Assembly (NCBI GenBank): GCA_040388605.1
Contig: JAZKBN010000038.1
Coordinates: 57,349-121,348, forward strand
Reading direction: 5' to 3'
Source of the DNA: JAZKBN01 sp040388605
GTDB lineage: Bacteria > Bacteroidota > Bacteroidia > Cytophagales > Flexibacteraceae
Length of the DNA: 64,000 bases
The notes under the pieces are model-generated. The model ran no database searches, was not told the origin of the DNA, and was given only the letters and a program-made list of their open reading frames with translations. Every line of letters begins with the position of its first letter. Positions within the stretch are counted from its first letter, which is position 1. Below, in pieces: positions 62,725-64,000 of this stretch. A program made the position numbers and the translations under genes.

Positions 62725-63464
62725 TGTTCTCATTCCTGAAAAACCACCCCTTTGCCGTGGAGGCTTTTTTTGAGTCTTCAACAGTGCTCACTTTTGCGGT
62801 GCCTAAAGAACAATTACAAAGCATGATTCCGCCATGCCTAAGTCTGGATACCTATAATGATCAGTGGGCTTTTATTGCAGTGGCAATGGTTCAAACTAAA
62901 AATCTGAGACCTAAAGGATTCCCTGCTTTTTTAGGCAATGATTTTTTCTTAACCGGCTATCGCATTTTCGTACGTTATACCAATACAGCAGGCAAAAACC
63001 TGCGAGGCCTTTACATTATAAAATCGGAAACCGATAAATTGAAAATGCAGTTTTTGGGCAATATTTTTACCCATTATAACTACAGCACTACAGATATTTC
63101 AGTTGATAAGTCTAAAAAATTTACAACAATACGATCTGAACAATCTGCCTTTTCAGTAAAAATAAACACCAATGAGGAAAGCACAGCATTGCCCTTAGGT
63201 TCTCCTTTTGATGATTGGAAACAGGCTCGACGTTTTGCAGGTCCGCTCCCCTTTACATTTACTTATGAGCCCGAAAAACGCAGAGTGCTTATAATAGAAG
63301 GCGTCAGGCAAAACTGGCTGCCTAAGCCCATTAGTGTACTAAGCCATCAGTTTGCCTTTCTTGATGGTTTGAATTTGCCCGGATTGGTGCTTGCAAACGC
63401 ATTTATAATCAACAGCATTCCCTATTGGTGGAAAAGCGGCAAAACTGAAATATGGCCCCTATAA
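62724..63464 (+). CDS. DUF2071 (YqjF-like) protein
   Basis: 246 residues of the DUF2071 family: FLKNHPFAVEAFFESSTVLTFAVPKEQLQSMIPPCLSLDTYNDQWAFIAVAMVQTKN, then GYRIFVRYTNTAGKNLRGLYIIKSETD, and a beta-rich rest resembling acetoacetate decarboxylase-like folds. The soluble protein has no signal peptide. It overlaps the upstream DoxX-like gene by one base and the downstream methyltransferase gene by 13 bases, so all three are probably made together. Substrate and role are not known. Confidence 0.87.
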   Translation: MFSFLKNHPFAVEAFFESSTVLTFAVPKEQLQSMIPPCLSLDTYNDQWAFIAVAMVQTKNLRPKGFPAFLGNDFFLTGYRIFVRYTNTAGKNLRGLYIIKSETDKLKMQFLGNIFTHYNYSTTDISVDKSKKFTTIRSEQSAFSVKINTNEESTALPLGSPFDDWKQARRFAGPLPFTFTYEPEKRRVLIIEGVRQNWLPKPISVLSHQFAFLDGLNLPGLVLANAFIINSIPYWWKSGKTEIWPL

Positions 63465-63997
63465 GAAAACCTTTGCAAGGCGTACGGAACATAATAAGGT
63501 TCAATTGGCATTTTTATTTATATGCCCTGATAGCTATTGCCCTGCTCATTTTATGCATACCACACACAATGCCGGGACTAAAAGCTTTAAGCTATGTTTT
63601 CATAATAGGAGTTACCGGCTCAGTTGCTGTTTCATTAGCCGTTTCTTTTTATGTGTATGATTTCACTGACCTCTATAGTTTTGATTGGCTGAATGCAGGT
63701 GAGTCACTTAACAAAACCGGGCAAAGACACACCATTATTAATATACATGCCGGCTTCGATGAAACAAGCAGCATACTGGCCATTAAATACCCTGATGCCC
63801 GTCTTATTGTATGTGATTTTTATGACCCGGAGATTCATACTGAAATATCGGTTAAGAGGGCAAGGGCGGCTTACCCGGCATTTAAGGGCACCATTCCTGT
63901 CAGCACAAAACATCTTCCTTTTCCCGATAATTCTGCGGACAGCATTTTATTAATCTGTAACTCTCCCAAGTTACGTATGCTATTTGAGTTCATTTAG
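63452..63997 (+). CDS. membrane-anchored methyltransferase-like protein, short, at window edge
   Basis: 181 residues. Two transmembrane helices open the protein (HFYLYALIAIALLILCIPH and VFIIGVTGSVAVSLAVSFYVYDF). Then comes a class I SAM-dependent methyltransferase start: TIINIHAGFDETSSILAIKYPDARLIVCDFYDPEIHTE (glycine-rich-like strand and acidic Asp of the SAM site), and LPFPDNSADSILLI (DxxxD/N-type segment). The frame stops at 63995-63997, earlier than is usual for this family, which normally continues another 60 or more residues. It may be a truncated gene or carry a frameshift just at the window end. Third gene of the DoxX-like/DUF2071 unit. Confidence 0.65.
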   Translation: MAPIRKPLQGVRNIIRFNWHFYLYALIAIALLILCIPHTMPGLKALSYVFIIGVTGSVAVSLAVSFYVYDFTDLYSFDWLNAGESLNKTGQRHTIINIHAGFDETSSILAIKYPDARLIVCDFYDPEIHTEISVKRARAAYPAFKGTIPVSTKHLPFPDNSADSILLICNSPKLRMLFEFI

Positions 63998-64000
63998 GAT

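Noticed and set aside
1..64000. CRISPR arrays, rRNA genes, prophage modules
   Set aside because: No regularly spaced short repeats, rRNA sequence or phage structural genes were seen on either strand.

Overview
The window looks like a scaffold from a member of the Bacteroidota, possibly a Chitinophagales- or Sphingobacteriia-like bacterium; a run of 10 N at 31017-31026 shows it is a draft assembly. The support for this is: four giant proteins with type IX secretion (T9SS) sorting domains, a PorP/SprF gene, many TAnnTTTG promoter elements of the Bacteroidota sigma factor, an almost total lack of Shine-Dalgarno sites, and a bacillithiol deacetylase gene.

Layout. 1-3.2 kb: the 5' part of a glycogen branching enzyme, an MBL-fold hydrolase, a small unknown protein, and a decayed copy of the hydrolase 3' end. 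3.2-20 kb: two giant NHL-propeller T9SS proteins pointing away from each other, with an orphan T9SS tail fragment and a membrane TPR-HTH regulator between them, followed by a tiny PID-CTERM-like protein. 20-30 kb: a leftward cluster of a type B T9SS adhesin, PorP/SprF and a PD40-OmpA protein. 30-31.7 kb: an ArsR repressor with two SRPBCC proteins, one broken by the assembly gap. 32.8-41.6 kb: a fourth giant type A T9SS protein, probably highly expressed, and a seven-heme cytochrome c with TPRs. 41.6-50.3 kb: housekeeping genes (tsaD, a GNAT, pruA, ribBA, an Lrp regulator), a HEPN-MNT pair, a glycosyltransferase and an O-antigen ligase.

50.4-54.8 kb: two near-identical tRNA-like RNA genes flank tag. 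A DoxX-ArsR operon with a decayed SRPBCC gene, an ISL3-type transposase remnant, a lipoprotein and tRNA-Thr follow. 54.8-64 kb: DUF349 protein, YqgE, pdxH, bshB1, a glycosyltransferase, the infC-rpmI-rplT cluster, and a DoxX-like/DUF2071/methyltransferase operon.

The most striking signal is the pair of tRNA-like RNAs at 50432-50550 and 51610-51729. Each has good acceptor, D, anticodon and T arms, but a 51-52 nt variable region, far longer than in ordinary class II tRNAs, and a GUC triplet in the anticodon position. Each copy has its own promoter-like element and terminator. The differences between the copies are concentrated in the variable region and largely preserve the pairing that can be drawn there. 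Other notable points are infC with a non-ATG start behind a strong Shine-Dalgarno site, two ArsR operons sharing paired palindromic operators with identical 26 bp spacing, and a HEPN protein that has lost its RX4H catalytic motif.
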